This document shows positions 17,150 through 25,971 of a stretch of 29,693 nucleotides of DNA, piece after piece (position 1 is the stretch's first letter; each line of letters begins with the position of its first letter). Source of the stretch: Firmicutes bacterium CAG:882 (lineage in GTDB: Bacteria > Bacillota > Clostridia > Lachnospirales > Lachnospiraceae); assembly GCA_000435595.1 (NCBI GenBank), contig FR895369.1:1-29693 (forward strand), read 5' to 3'. Both the position numbers and the translations under genes were made by a program. Below the pieces are notes generated by a model that saw only the letters and a list, made by a program, of their open reading frames with translations, was not told the DNA's origin and did no database searches.

Positions 17150-18322
17150 TTATACATCTCCCATATCGTAGCTGTCCACAATCTGCATGATTTCGTTCGC
17201 ATATTTAGGATTATTCTTTATATAATCGGTCACATTTGCCTTTGCCTCTTCAATCCTCTTCATGTTGTACTCCATCTGCTCTCTGAGCTTCTGCCGGCGC
17301 ACATTAAGCCCGTGGCGCACCTCGACCATCTCCTTCGGATTGAACAATGCCTCAAGCTGATTCTGCCATATTTCAGGGTCATGAAGCCCGAGTCCTGCCA
17401 GAATAACCGTCAGTTGATCCGTTGCCCTTCCGAGCATACCTGTAGTACGCGCGTAGTGCTCTCGTTCCTTCTTGTCATCCATATACATCTGATATGCGTT
17501 GGAAAATTCATAGGAATTCTTTACTCCGAACTTAGCATACTGATACTCTATATTATTGACCATATTTATATATTTAATTTTGACCTTATTCTGCAGCACA
17601 ATTGCTCTGTTAAGCTTCTTTTCCGACAACTGCATAGTATAGACTGCGTTTCTGTCGAGAACAAACATAAACACCACGAACACCGTTATGAGAAAAAGGA
17701 CAACCGTAAGTATGTAATTGTCTGCATCAGGAACTATTTTTCCCATAAGTGCGAGGACCATGAACACGGCTATCACAACAATCACACCGATAATTGAGAT
17801 ATTTCTCACGTTGCTTCGTCTGTTGACACAGTTCTCGATATCATCCTTAAGCCCTGTTTTTTCTGCTTCAAGTACATTTAAGTCATTTCGTATCATCTGA
17901 AAATACTGCTCGTCATTCTGCATTCTCTTTAATGCATCCGGAAGCTCGTCCTCATGCATGCTGTAATAATTGTACTTTGATGCCGGAAGCCTCATCTTCC
18001 TTCTTCTGCTCTCCACCCTGTCATGGTTAAGCCCGAACATATCCTCCGCCGTCTCGGCAATAAGCTTTCTCGGCTCCTCCTCAAGCTGGTCTAATATCTG
18101 TATATCGTTGAGATATTCCGTGACCGAAGCATACTCTTTTCTGGCATCCTCAATATACTTCGACGACTCAATAATCTGCTCACACTGAATGCCTACATAC
18201 TGTGACCTCTCCACTGAGTCAAACATCTGGTCACTCACGTCATCACTCGATAAAATCTCCTGCATATCCATATCGGATATATCATATTCTTTTTTCCTTT
18301 TCTTTTTTCCGAAAAGTCCCAT
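17150..18322 (-). CDS. Two-TM coiled-coil membrane protein of unknown function
   Basis: I do not recognise this 390-aa protein. A basic, acidic-patched N-terminus (GKKKRKK) leads into a long helical, probably coiled-coil region (about 45-170). Two adjacent TM helices follow (about 175-195 and 203-222) with a loop of about 8 residues, and a second helical domain (about 228-385) with many Glu/Lys/Arg residues. Both large domains should be cytoplasmic, so it resembles a membrane-anchored scaffold or adaptor. It starts 13 nt after the TPR gene, with a GGAGGAG ribosome site, and is followed closely by the propeller sensor. A role linking that sensor to the Hsp70-like and TPR proteins is inference from operon order. 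Confidence 0.82.
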   Translation of the reverse strand: MGLFGKKKRKKEYDISDMDMQEILSSDDVSDQMFDSVERSQYVGIQCEQIIESSKYIEDARKEYASVTEYLNDIQILDQLEEEPRKLIAETAEDMFGLNHDRVESRRRKMRLPASKYNYYSMHEDELPDALKRMQNDEQYFQMIRNDLNVLEAEKTGLKDDIENCVNRRSNVRNISIIGVIVVIAVFMVLALMGKIVPDADNYILTVVLFLITVFVVFMFVLDRNAVYTMQLSEKKLNRAIVLQNKVKIKYINMVNNIEYQYAKFGVKNSYEFSNAYQMYMDDKKEREHYARTTGMLGRATDQLTVILAGLGLHDPEIWQNQLEALFNPKEMVEVRHGLNVRRQKLREQMEYNMKRIEEAKANVTDYIKNNPKYANEIMQIVDSYDMGDV

Positions 18323-18335
18323 AACGCTCCTCCGA

Positions 18336-19061
18336 CTACCTGATGTACCTTAGATATTCCTCATGCCAGCCGCTTATGAGCTGACCTTTATCCTGCCCTG
18401 AAGCATCCTCATAGGCCGGAAGTTCTCTGACTGCCTCAGTGAGTTCTCCGTATTCTCCGTTAAGAAGCTTCCATGCAATACCGGCATTCTTCATGGCATC
18501 ATCGCTTCCGCTAAGCTCAAATGCCTTTGCAAAACATCTGTGTGCCGTCTCATAGTTGAACAATCCTGCATATGCTATTCCCATGTTATTCCAGATTCCG
18601 CCGTAAAAAGCATCGCCAAGCGTCTCATCCTTACTGCCATATACAATCTCCTCATAACAGTTGATTGCACTGTTGTACCGCTCATTCTGAAGATAATTGT
18701 CCGCTCTCGCCTTGAGTCTTTCAAACGAATTCTGTGTATCAAGCTTTCCGATAAGGTCTCCAAGCCCGGATATCTCATCCTCAGTATAAAAATCTACATA
18801 TCTTAAAACAGTAAGTACGAGTTCTGAAAGCTGCGCCCCTTTATTTTTCAACGTCACCAGACGCTGTGCAAGCTCCGGCTCCTTTATGTTCTTCTCAATA
18901 AAAGTAAAAAGCTCATCACGAAAAAAATCCGCACCGACAAGATATATATCGTGGTACAAAAAATAACTTATCTCTTCTATCGAGTGGACATTGATGTCCG
19001 CACCCTCAATATAATACGGAACCTTAGAATATTCACTTCTGCACAGAATCATTCCACTCAT
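18336..19061 (-). CDS. TPR-containing cytoplasmic protein
   Basis: A 241-aa soluble protein without signal or TM. The N-terminal 100 residues form a helical domain of unknown type. Two TPR-like helical hairpins follow (about 113-141, RADNYLQNERYNSAINCYEE; and about 154-187, WNNMGIAYAGLFNYETAHRC). TPR motifs bind peptides or partner proteins and are common co-chaperone modules, fitting the Hsp70-like gene next to it. Its start overlaps the stop of that gene in ATGA, so the two are translationally coupled and probably made in matched amounts. No closer family is recognised. Confidence 0.83.
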   Translation of the reverse strand: MSGMILCRSEYSKVPYYIEGADINVHSIEEISYFLYHDIYLVGADFFRDELFTFIEKNIKEPELAQRLVTLKNKGAQLSELVLTVLRYVDFYTEDEISGLGDLIGKLDTQNSFERLKARADNYLQNERYNSAINCYEEIVYGSKDETLGDAFYGGIWNNMGIAYAGLFNYETAHRCFAKAFELSGSDDAMKNAGIAWKLLNGEYGELTEAVRELPAYEDASGQDKGQLISGWHEEYLRYIR

Positions 19062-20305
19062 AGCATTATATCCTCTTCAATTATTTTTCCGCTGCTTTTT
19101 ACAAATTCTCCAAAGCCCATGTCCGTTATCTTAAGCTTACAGCATGAATCGCTCTTAAAATCAAGCGTGACATTTATTCTCGAAGCCTTGTCCTCCCTCA
19201 CCGGAAAATCCGTAAGCGGAATCTTAAGGAGCTTCTTTCCTTTTCCGGTTACAGGTGATAAGAATAATTCGACCTCACGACAGTCATCAACAATAAAATC
19301 ATACGAGCAGCCCGCCTTGTACCAGTTGACTCCCGGCCTTACAAGTCTTAAAATCTTATCCACGCCTCTGTCGCATATCTTCATCTCAATACCTGTTGTA
19401 ATTCTCTCACTGCAGCCTATTATAAAATCCTTCAGTTTTCCACCCACTCTTGTCTCAAAAGCCTGATAGCATGCGCCCTTCGCATAGAGGTTCTGTCCTG
19501 CGAACACACGCCTCCTGTTGCAAAGGAAATTGATAAAGCGCTCACACGAGAAATCCCCTTCAAAGCCTTCGCCCGTAAGATATACCGTTGTTATAAGCTT
19601 TCTGTCAAAAAGCTCCCTTGAAACCGAAAGCAGCTTTTCTTCAAGCTCATCCATATCAATCGTGTAACCTACAACCTCTTTTAAATCTATCTTCTCAGAC
19701 ATGACAATCCGCCTGCCCATATCAGACATTGTCGCCATTCTGCAATACACAAGCCCGTCCCTGCCATAGTCAAACACGACATTGTCATTCTTCCAAAGCT
19801 CCGGTTTGCTGCTCAGTGCATAGTACACAAATGACTCGACATGACCGGAATAGATAACCTTATCCTTGGAGATTCCGATAAGACCTACTGCCTCGTCTAT
19901 CACATCAAGTATCTCCTCACAATAATCATCTGTCGTGATACATATCACATCCGGCTCCTCGTCACTACCGAACGCTCTTTTCGCAGACTGCAAAAGGAAT
20001 GTAAGATAGACTCTTATAAGCTGCGACGGCATCACGGAGACATTCTTTTTCTCCACCTTAGCTCCGCTCTTTGCCGCCGCTAAAAGGCCGTCAAACAACA
20101 CTCCCTCTCCAAGAGTATTACACGAGAGTGCCACCTCGCCCGCCATCCATCCGTTATCCTTGCCGTATTCCTTAAGCACGACCGTCGGAACTCTGAGATT
20201 GGCCGCCGGCATCTGAAATGCCACCGACTCCGGCTCTCCCTTGGCAACATTGTAATAGCATACCTGTGAATATTCATTTCCAAGGTCAATTCCTACAATA
20301 AACAT
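19058..20305 (-). CDS. Hsp70/actin-fold ATPase-like protein (DUF5716-like)
   Basis: A 415-aa protein with an Hsp70-like nucleotide-binding fold. Phosphate-1 is GIDLGNEYSQVCYYN (5-19). A phosphate-2-like segment is VVFDYGRDGLVYCRM (176-190), where the usual glycine triplet of DnaK is lost. An adenosine-type region reads VYLTGEGFEGDF (241-252), followed by RRRVFAGQNLYAKGACYQAF. The last about 100 residues are beta-rich (DFPVREDKASRINVTLDF, LKITDMGFGEF), too short for a standard DnaK substrate domain plus lid. From memory this matches a Lachnospiraceae family annotated DUF5716; I could not verify that. A GGAGAGGAG ribosome site precedes ATG; it lies 26 nt after the 1192-aa gene. ATP hydrolysis may be impaired because of the altered phosphate-2 loop. 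Client and function are unknown. Confidence 0.85.
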   Translation of the reverse strand: MFIVGIDLGNEYSQVCYYNVAKGEPESVAFQMPAANLRVPTVVLKEYGKDNGWMAGEVALSCNTLGEGVLFDGLLAAAKSGAKVEKKNVSVMPSQLIRVYLTFLLQSAKRAFGSDEEPDVICITTDDYCEEILDVIDEAVGLIGISKDKVIYSGHVESFVYYALSSKPELWKNDNVVFDYGRDGLVYCRMATMSDMGRRIVMSEKIDLKEVVGYTIDMDELEEKLLSVSRELFDRKLITTVYLTGEGFEGDFSCERFINFLCNRRRVFAGQNLYAKGACYQAFETRVGGKLKDFIIGCSERITTGIEMKICDRGVDKILRLVRPGVNWYKAGCSYDFIVDDCREVELFLSPVTGKGKKLLKIPLTDFPVREDKASRINVTLDFKSDSCCKLKITDMGFGEFVKSSGKIIEEDIML

Positions 20306-20331
20306 ACGGGCTCCTCTCCTGATTGAATGTT

Positions 20332-23300
20332 CTATAATACCGGTTTAAAAAGCTTTACGGCTGCGTTCTGAAATGCATATAAGTCAGAATGACTCGCTAA
20401 GCTGTCCTTATCGCCGACAGCCTTGTCCTCCATAATCGTGTTGAGCAGTTCATAGCGCCCTGACGCAACACCCTCAGTTGACGGTGAGTATTCAATAGTG
20501 TATTCCGGCGTAGTCTTCTCACCTTCATCCGATTCTTCCGTAATATAGTATCTTATTTTATCACCATAGAACAGTACAAAGCTCTTTACAAAAATTCCTT
20601 CATACATATTTTTCATATCCATCGCGATGTATTCAGTCTCTTTTCCGACCGCGTAGTGGATTACCACTCGATGCTCCGGGTCAGTCTTATACTCCACCGC
20701 CGTCTTGTCAAGTATCCTGTAAGGAAGTGCAAAATACCTTGAAAAATATGAAAAACATGAAAACATACAGCCTTTCCGTGACAGCTCCTCAACAAGCTTC
20801 TGTGCCATCGTCGCGCGATTCTCCGTCAAATCTGCCGTCTCGGAATAGAATTTTAACAGTGCAAGCCTGCACACTAAAATTACATCCTTCTCAGTCCTTA
20901 ATCTGTCCTCAATGAAGCCGAACAGCTCATCCGATACCTTTTCCGATTTCACAAAATACATATATGCATTGTACGCAAGATACGCCTCGACAATTCTCTC
21001 TCCTGCACCGTTGCCGCCGTAATGTGAGAACACATCGGCCATATCCTCACAGCTGCATCTGCAAAAAAGCATCTGACATATAAGCCGCTCCTCAAGCTCA
21101 AACACATCAATGCCCTGCTCCTTAGCCGTCTTCCACAGCTTATGCATGTCCGCTGCCGCTCCGTTGTAATGTATGTTGAGAAACTTTAACGTATACTCAC
21201 TGTACTTTCCCTTAGAAAATGCATAATACGCAAGTCCAATCAGAAATGTATCAGGCTTAAACAGTTCATCCGACTCTATTCCTTTTCTTATATAATAGTC
21301 GCACAATCTGAGCACTCTCTTAGGATTCAGTCTCTCACAGCGCACTTTGTCAATATATGCATACGCCGCATCATATTTTCCATGTATTATAAGTGCCTCA
21401 ATATACTTTACAAGCTGAGCCTCATCAAGCTTCTCCGGCGTAAAGATTCCCGCCTCCTGCTGTGCATCCAGCATTTTTTCCAAATCTTCGCCCTCATAAT
21501 TATCAAAATAGTAGTCAATTATGAGTGCTGTCAGCTTATTCCTGTACTCTTCGGTTATCTCCGCGCGCTGTGCCATCTTGCCATACATTCTTATCGTTTC
21601 GAGAGAATTATCCTTGTAAGCACTGCTCTTCTCACAGAAATAAAGTGCCGGCATCAGCTCGTCCTCACAGTACGGCATGATAAGCCTGATAAACGCATCA
21701 TTTGAATATACTCTCTCAAGCTTATATTCAACCGTATCCTTGTAAATCCGTCCGTTATTATCCTCAAAGCATATGCACGGCTCTTCTGTAAATATTCTTA
21801 CATACGCCGTACCTCCGCTCAGAGCATACTTTTCATAGCCTCTGAGTTCCTTATGCCCTATTATTACATTTCTTATCGATGACATTTTGCATGTCACCTT
21901 ATATGTGAAAAACACATCTGCTGCGGTTGCGGCGTTATTCTGCCCTATCATATCCTTCTTCAGAAATTCATTAAGAACAATTCCCGTATTCTCATCCGCT
22001 GTCCCGCGCGCTAATTCATCCCTCACAAATTCATCCATCTGCAGCGCATAGCCTGAATAAATCTGCTGGCAGTCATCGCGATTTCTTATGAGATTGGCAT
22101 ACAGATATGCCTTCACCCCGCGCTCAAGCTCATTATTATAACTGAAATACAATAATACCATCTTAGGCAGTGATGATAAATCATCCCTGCGTCTTGACGC
22201 AAGATAATACTCATACAGCTTTGTCACGCGTATATCCTTTTTAATTCCGCGCTCGTACCATTTGAGATATTTTTCTCCCGTCATTCCACCTCTGATAAGA
22301 ATGCCGCATATTGCCTCTAACACATCATTATCCTGCGATATGTCATAAAGCTTCGTTAAAAGCGTATATAAAAGTCTCTGTCTGCAGTCAGCGTTGTATG
22401 CAAGTCCCGCCGCCTGCTTTAAAAGCTTTTCTTCTATAATGCCTTCCTTGCAGCCGTACAGCAGCACATGTATCTCGAACTCATTCAGCACACGCAGAAG
22501 TAATGGCTGCTCATTGAGTATCAGACATGCCTCCAAAAACAACACGGGACTTCTCATTCCCCTGTTAAACTGTTCCTTTATTCTCAAAAGCTTGAGGCTC
22601 TTATTCTTAGACATCTCGACATCAAGATAAAGTAAAATCCAGAGGACTCTCCAATCGTTATTGTCTCTCTCATATATATCCCTGACTGTCTGTGCCGTCT
22701 CAAGCGCATACGTTCTGTCCCTGTTGTATAACGTGCTTACATAGAGATAATAGCAGTAGAGCATCTGCCTGTTTTCCCGCTCCGCAACCGCTTCATCCCT
22801 AGCACAGTCGAGGTAATATTTTGCCTCATTCATCTTCTTATCGGTAATCAGAAGCTGACTCATTAACAGACAACAATATGGGTTATCCTCATCGTTTTTT
22901 AGGAGTTCTCCCACTGCATCCTTAGAACGTGAAATCCAGTCCGCAGCACCTATTCTGTGAAGCCTGAAATCCATATATGCCCGCATAAGCCCGGCAATAC
23001 TGTGTTTTTCAAATCTGCCAATCAGCTTTCCCTCGCTCTCGGATGAATTATCAATCCTCACAATCAGCTCTTTTTTTTCAAATGGCGTGGAAAATACAAG
23101 ACGTCCTATATTTTTTCCCGCATGAATCTTATTTTTCCGGATAAAAAAACGGTAATCAAGCTTACCTCCGGCAAAGTTCTCCTCCGTGAGCATATTTTTG
23201 TCTGTCTCTATAAAATCACAGTCCGTCTCAACGCTCAGGATTACCCTTCCCCAGACATTCTTAGACACCGTAACCGACATTGTCATGTCATCATCCGGAT

Positions 23301-23910
23301 ATTGAATTGCAATCTCATCCTGACTGAGGCTTAAATGAACCTCACTCTTCTTATGAATTGCAATAAGGAACTCTTCAAGTGCCGTCTTTATATCAGCCCC
23401 TGCCATGAGTTCATTCCTAAGCTTAATGAGGCTTAAGTCGCCCTTTAAGAACACATCATTAAAATCCGGAGTGCCAAATATCTTAAGTGCCTGTACAACA
23501 TTGTTCTGTGCAAGCGATGCAAACTGAAACAGGTTCTTTACCTCCCCGTTATCCGAATCATATCCGCCGGAAGCCACCTCGAACTCATAAGGAATCTCAA
23601 TTTCTCCACCATTGCTAACAAGCACAAATGCACCTGTTATTCTGTCACCTGCTTCAATCCCTTCGGAATTCACAGTATATGCTATAACTGCTTTCTCTCC
23701 AAAAAATCTGTCTGTCTTTGCAATAACTCTGTTGTTGGTAGAATAGACAAGCCCCTTAATCTCTCTGCCTTTTATCTCCGATATGCGGAAGCTTCCGCTG
23801 TATTCCCTGTTCTTCCACACGGCATCACTGATAGACTGTGGCTCTGTCACGGCAGCTATCGGCTCATATTCAAATGCACCTCTCGCATATCTGTTAATCT
23901 GTTCCTTCAA
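20332..23910 (-). CDS. Large Ig/TPR-like protein of unknown function (DUF5717-like)
   Basis: A 1192-aa soluble protein with no signal peptide or TM. Residues about 1-120 and 200-295 are beta-rich and read like tandem Ig/HSP-like domains (GSFRISEIKGREIKGLVYS; GKLDYRFFIRKNKIHAGKNIGRLVF). About 300-1080 is an all-helical array of degenerate TPR-type hairpins (for example NPYCCLLMSQLLITDKKMNEAKYYL in two overlapping pairs), and the last about 110 residues are again beta-rich. From memory this matches a family annotated DUF5717, found beside the DUF5716 type; not verified. The start is TTG, chosen because GGAGGAGAAC lies 7 nt upstream and the TTG overlaps the rarA stop (TTGA). It is probably a scaffold partner of the Hsp70-like protein encoded next. 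Confidence 0.85.
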   Translation of the reverse strand: MKEQINRYARGAFEYEPIAAVTEPQSISDAVWKNREYSGSFRISEIKGREIKGLVYSTNNRVIAKTDRFFGEKAVIAYTVNSEGIEAGDRITGAFVLVSNGGEIEIPYEFEVASGGYDSDNGEVKNLFQFASLAQNNVVQALKIFGTPDFNDVFLKGDLSLIKLRNELMAGADIKTALEEFLIAIHKKSEVHLSLSQDEIAIQYPDDDMTMSVTVSKNVWGRVILSVETDCDFIETDKNMLTEENFAGGKLDYRFFIRKNKIHAGKNIGRLVFSTPFEKKELIVRIDNSSESEGKLIGRFEKHSIAGLMRAYMDFRLHRIGAADWISRSKDAVGELLKNDEDNPYCCLLMSQLLITDKKMNEAKYYLDCARDEAVAERENRQMLYCYYLYVSTLYNRDRTYALETAQTVRDIYERDNNDWRVLWILLYLDVEMSKNKSLKLLRIKEQFNRGMRSPVLFLEACLILNEQPLLLRVLNEFEIHVLLYGCKEGIIEEKLLKQAAGLAYNADCRQRLLYTLLTKLYDISQDNDVLEAICGILIRGGMTGEKYLKWYERGIKKDIRVTKLYEYYLASRRRDDLSSLPKMVLLYFSYNNELERGVKAYLYANLIRNRDDCQQIYSGYALQMDEFVRDELARGTADENTGIVLNEFLKKDMIGQNNAATAADVFFTYKVTCKMSSIRNVIIGHKELRGYEKYALSGGTAYVRIFTEEPCICFEDNNGRIYKDTVEYKLERVYSNDAFIRLIMPYCEDELMPALYFCEKSSAYKDNSLETIRMYGKMAQRAEITEEYRNKLTALIIDYYFDNYEGEDLEKMLDAQQEAGIFTPEKLDEAQLVKYIEALIIHGKYDAAYAYIDKVRCERLNPKRVLRLCDYYIRKGIESDELFKPDTFLIGLAYYAFSKGKYSEYTLKFLNIHYNGAAADMHKLWKTAKEQGIDVFELEERLICQMLFCRCSCEDMADVFSHYGGNGAGERIVEAYLAYNAYMYFVKSEKVSDELFGFIEDRLRTEKDVILVCRLALLKFYSETADLTENRATMAQKLVEELSRKGCMFSCFSYFSRYFALPYRILDKTAVEYKTDPEHRVVIHYAVGKETEYIAMDMKNMYEGIFVKSFVLFYGDKIRYYITEESDEGEKTTPEYTIEYSPSTEGVASGRYELLNTIMEDKAVGDKDSLASHSDLYAFQNAAVKLFKPVL

Positions 23911-25229
23911 GAGTTCTCCTCCAGTCGCTTCATGTGTTCACATATCTGCTTCTCATATCCGTTATCCGTCGGCTCATAGAACTTATGCCCCACAAGTGTA
24001 TCAGGAAGGTACTGCTGCTTTACATAGTGCATCGGATAATCATGTGCATACAGATATCCTGTGCCATGCCCTAACTTTGCAGCACCTTTATAATGTGCAT
24101 CCTGCAAATGAGGTGGAATAACCGCCGTCTTTTCACCTGCCACCTGAGCCATCGCCTTATCTATACCAATGTATGAGGCATTGCTCTTAGGTGCCGTAGC
24201 TATATAAGTGACTGCCTGTGCAAGTATTATCTGCGCCTCAGGCATTCCTATCCGCTCTACCGCCTGACACGCCGACACAGCAACCACAAGTGCCTGTGGG
24301 TCGGCATTTCCCACATCCTCACTCGCACATATCATAATTCTTCTCGCAATGAACTTGATGTCCTCGCCCGCGTACAGCATTCTCGCAAGATAATACAGTG
24401 CCGCATCGGGATCTGAACCTCTCATGCTCTTTATAAAAGCAGATATTGTATCGTAATGGTTGTCTCCTGTCTTATCATATCTTATAACTCTCTTTTGAAT
24501 ACATTCCTGTGCAACCTCAAGAGTTATGTGAATCTTCCCGTCATCACTCCTGTTAGTCGACATGATGCCAAGCTCCACTGCATTCAATGCGTTTCTCGCA
24601 TCCCCGTTGGCAATATCGGCAAGAAACTCGGCAGCGTCCTCGTCAATCACCGCATCATACGCTCCCATCCCGCGCTCCTTATCGTACACCGCAGTGCGTA
24701 TAAGCGATAATATATCCTCTTTCTCAAGTGCTTTAAGCTCAAATATTATGGAACGCGAAATTAAAGCTGAATTCACCTCAAAATAAGGGTTCTCAGTCGT
24801 CGCACCAATAAGAATCAATGTGCCGTCCTCGACAAAAGGAAGAAGATAATCCTGCTGTCCCTTGTTAAAGCGGTGAATCTCATCTACGAACAGTATCGTC
24901 TTTCTCCCATACATTCCCATATTATTCTTAGCCGCTTCAACTACATCCTCCATATCCTTCTTTCCGGCTACGGTCGCGTTAATCTGTCTGAAATCGGCAC
25001 TGGTGGTATTCGCTATGACCTTCGCAAGCGTGGTCTTACCCGTTCCCGGAGGTCCGTAGAATATGATTGAGCTTAACTTATCCGCCTTGATTGCACGGTA
25101 AAGAAGCTTATCAGGTCCTATGATATGCCTCTGGCCGACAACCTCATCAAGATTTCTCGGACGCATGCGCTGTGCAAGCGGCGAATTGTCCTTCATTGAA
25201 TTTTCTCTCATATAATCAAAAAGGTCCAT
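23907..25229 (-). CDS. rarA: Replication-associated recombination protein A (RarA/MgsA AAA+ ATPase)
   Basis: A 440-aa AAA+ protein of the RarA/Mgs1/WRNIP1 family, which acts at stalled or gapped replication forks. Visible motifs are the N-terminal LAQRMRPRNLDEVVGQ (18-33), Walker A YGPPGTGKTT (58-67), Walker B ILFVDEIHRFN (112-122) and sensor I LIGATTENPYF (140-150). The C-terminal tetramerisation region includes HYDTISAFIKSMRGSDPDAA and ends with HYKGAAKLGHGTGYLYAHD and LGHKFYEP-like family signatures. It starts 14 nt after the deacetylase gene, with a weak AGAAGA ribosome site. It overlaps the following 1192-aa gene by 4 nt, an unusual linkage of a DNA-metabolism gene to an envelope-type cluster. 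Confidence 0.96.
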   Translation of the reverse strand: MDLFDYMRENSMKDNSPLAQRMRPRNLDEVVGQRHIIGPDKLLYRAIKADKLSSIIFYGPPGTGKTTLAKVIANTTSADFRQINATVAGKKDMEDVVEAAKNNMGMYGRKTILFVDEIHRFNKGQQDYLLPFVEDGTLILIGATTENPYFEVNSALISRSIIFELKALEKEDILSLIRTAVYDKERGMGAYDAVIDEDAAEFLADIANGDARNALNAVELGIMSTNRSDDGKIHITLEVAQECIQKRVIRYDKTGDNHYDTISAFIKSMRGSDPDAALYYLARMLYAGEDIKFIARRIMICASEDVGNADPQALVVAVSACQAVERIGMPEAQIILAQAVTYIATAPKSNASYIGIDKAMAQVAGEKTAVIPPHLQDAHYKGAAKLGHGTGYLYAHDYPMHYVKQQYLPDTLVGHKFYEPTDNGYEKQICEHMKRLEENS

Positions 25230-25243
25230 CGTACATCTTCTTT

Positions 25244-25915
25244 CTACTTAATCACTATATCATCCACCGTCACAAATATGTAACCGCGTGCCTTTAATTC
25301 ATCCACAATTCTCAGTGCTGCGGCAACTGATGACGGATATATATCATGAAGAAGAATTATATCTCCATCCTTTACATTATTAACGACATGTCTCACAACC
25401 GCATCAGCGTCAGCCGTGTTCCAGTCCTGCGGGTCAACCGTCCACAGAACTTTGTCGAGGTTAATCATGCACTCAAGCTCCTCATTATATGCACCGTATG
25501 GCGGGCGTATGTACTCGACCGGTTCTCCTGTTATGCGCTCTATCGCCTCACAGGTTCTTCTGACCTCACTGCATGCCGCCTCATCATTAAGAGTATCAAG
25601 CTTCACATGCGAAAAAGTATGATTACCGATGAGATGCCCTTCCTCCTTCATCCGGAGAACCAGTTCCTCATTCCCCTCTATATGTTCCCCCAGCACAAAG
25701 AAGCTTGCCACAACTCCTCTCTGCTTCAGCCCGTCAAGCAATTCCGCCGTGTATGTTCCATGCGGTCCATCGTCGAATGTGAGCGCCACAATATTCTCAT
25801 AAAAAGTTGTAGACACAGGCATGCTGTCCCTCCCTGCATTCTTCTCGTATATCAACACAAACAAAAACAAATCAAGGCACAGCACCGTACACATAACCAA
25901 AAGCTTCTTAACCAT
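25244..25915 (-). CDS. Membrane-anchored polysaccharide deacetylase (NodB/CE4 family)
   Basis: A 223-aa protein with an uncleaved or signal-type TM segment (about 4-23) and a CE4 domain outside. All five NodB motifs are visible: TFDDGPH (46-52; D48 base, D49 metal), HTFSH (99-103; two metal His), RPPYGAY (137-143), DPQDWN (161-166) and ILLHDIY (187-193; H190). These predict a metal-dependent N-deacetylase acting on peptidoglycan GlcNAc/MurNAc or another amino-sugar polymer. The length is near the minimal domain. The start has an AAGGAT ribosome site, and a perfect TATAAT lies upstream. Substrate cannot be read from sequence; the position ahead of rarA suggests shared transcription. Confidence 0.93.
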   Translation of the reverse strand: MVKKLLVMCTVLCLDLFLFVLIYEKNAGRDSMPVSTTFYENIVALTFDDGPHGTYTAELLDGLKQRGVVASFFVLGEHIEGNEELVLRMKEEGHLIGNHTFSHVKLDTLNDEAACSEVRRTCEAIERITGEPVEYIRPPYGAYNEELECMINLDKVLWTVDPQDWNTADADAVVRHVVNNVKDGDIILLHDIYPSSVAAALRIVDELKARGYIFVTVDDIVIK

Positions 25916-25941
25916 ACAAATCCTTAAAATAATCTCTTTCG

Positions 25942-25947
25942 ATTATA
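25942..25947 (-). promoter_or_regulatory. Possible -10 box upstream of deacetylase gene
   Basis: A perfect TATAAT on the minus strand lies 27 nt before the deacetylase start, in the 56-nt gap after the upstream gene. No good -35 box is found at 16-18 nt (best GATAAG), though an ACAAGCTTGT palindrome overlaps the spacer. It may be an activator-dependent internal promoter or chance. Confidence 0.35.
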
Positions 25948-25971
25948 TGCCGCACAAGCTTGTACTTATCA

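Noticed and set aside
25346..25927. Plus-strand ORF of 193 codons
   Set aside because: It lies opposite the CE4 deacetylase, whose five motifs are intact; the His/Arg/Cys-rich product looks like a frame shadow.
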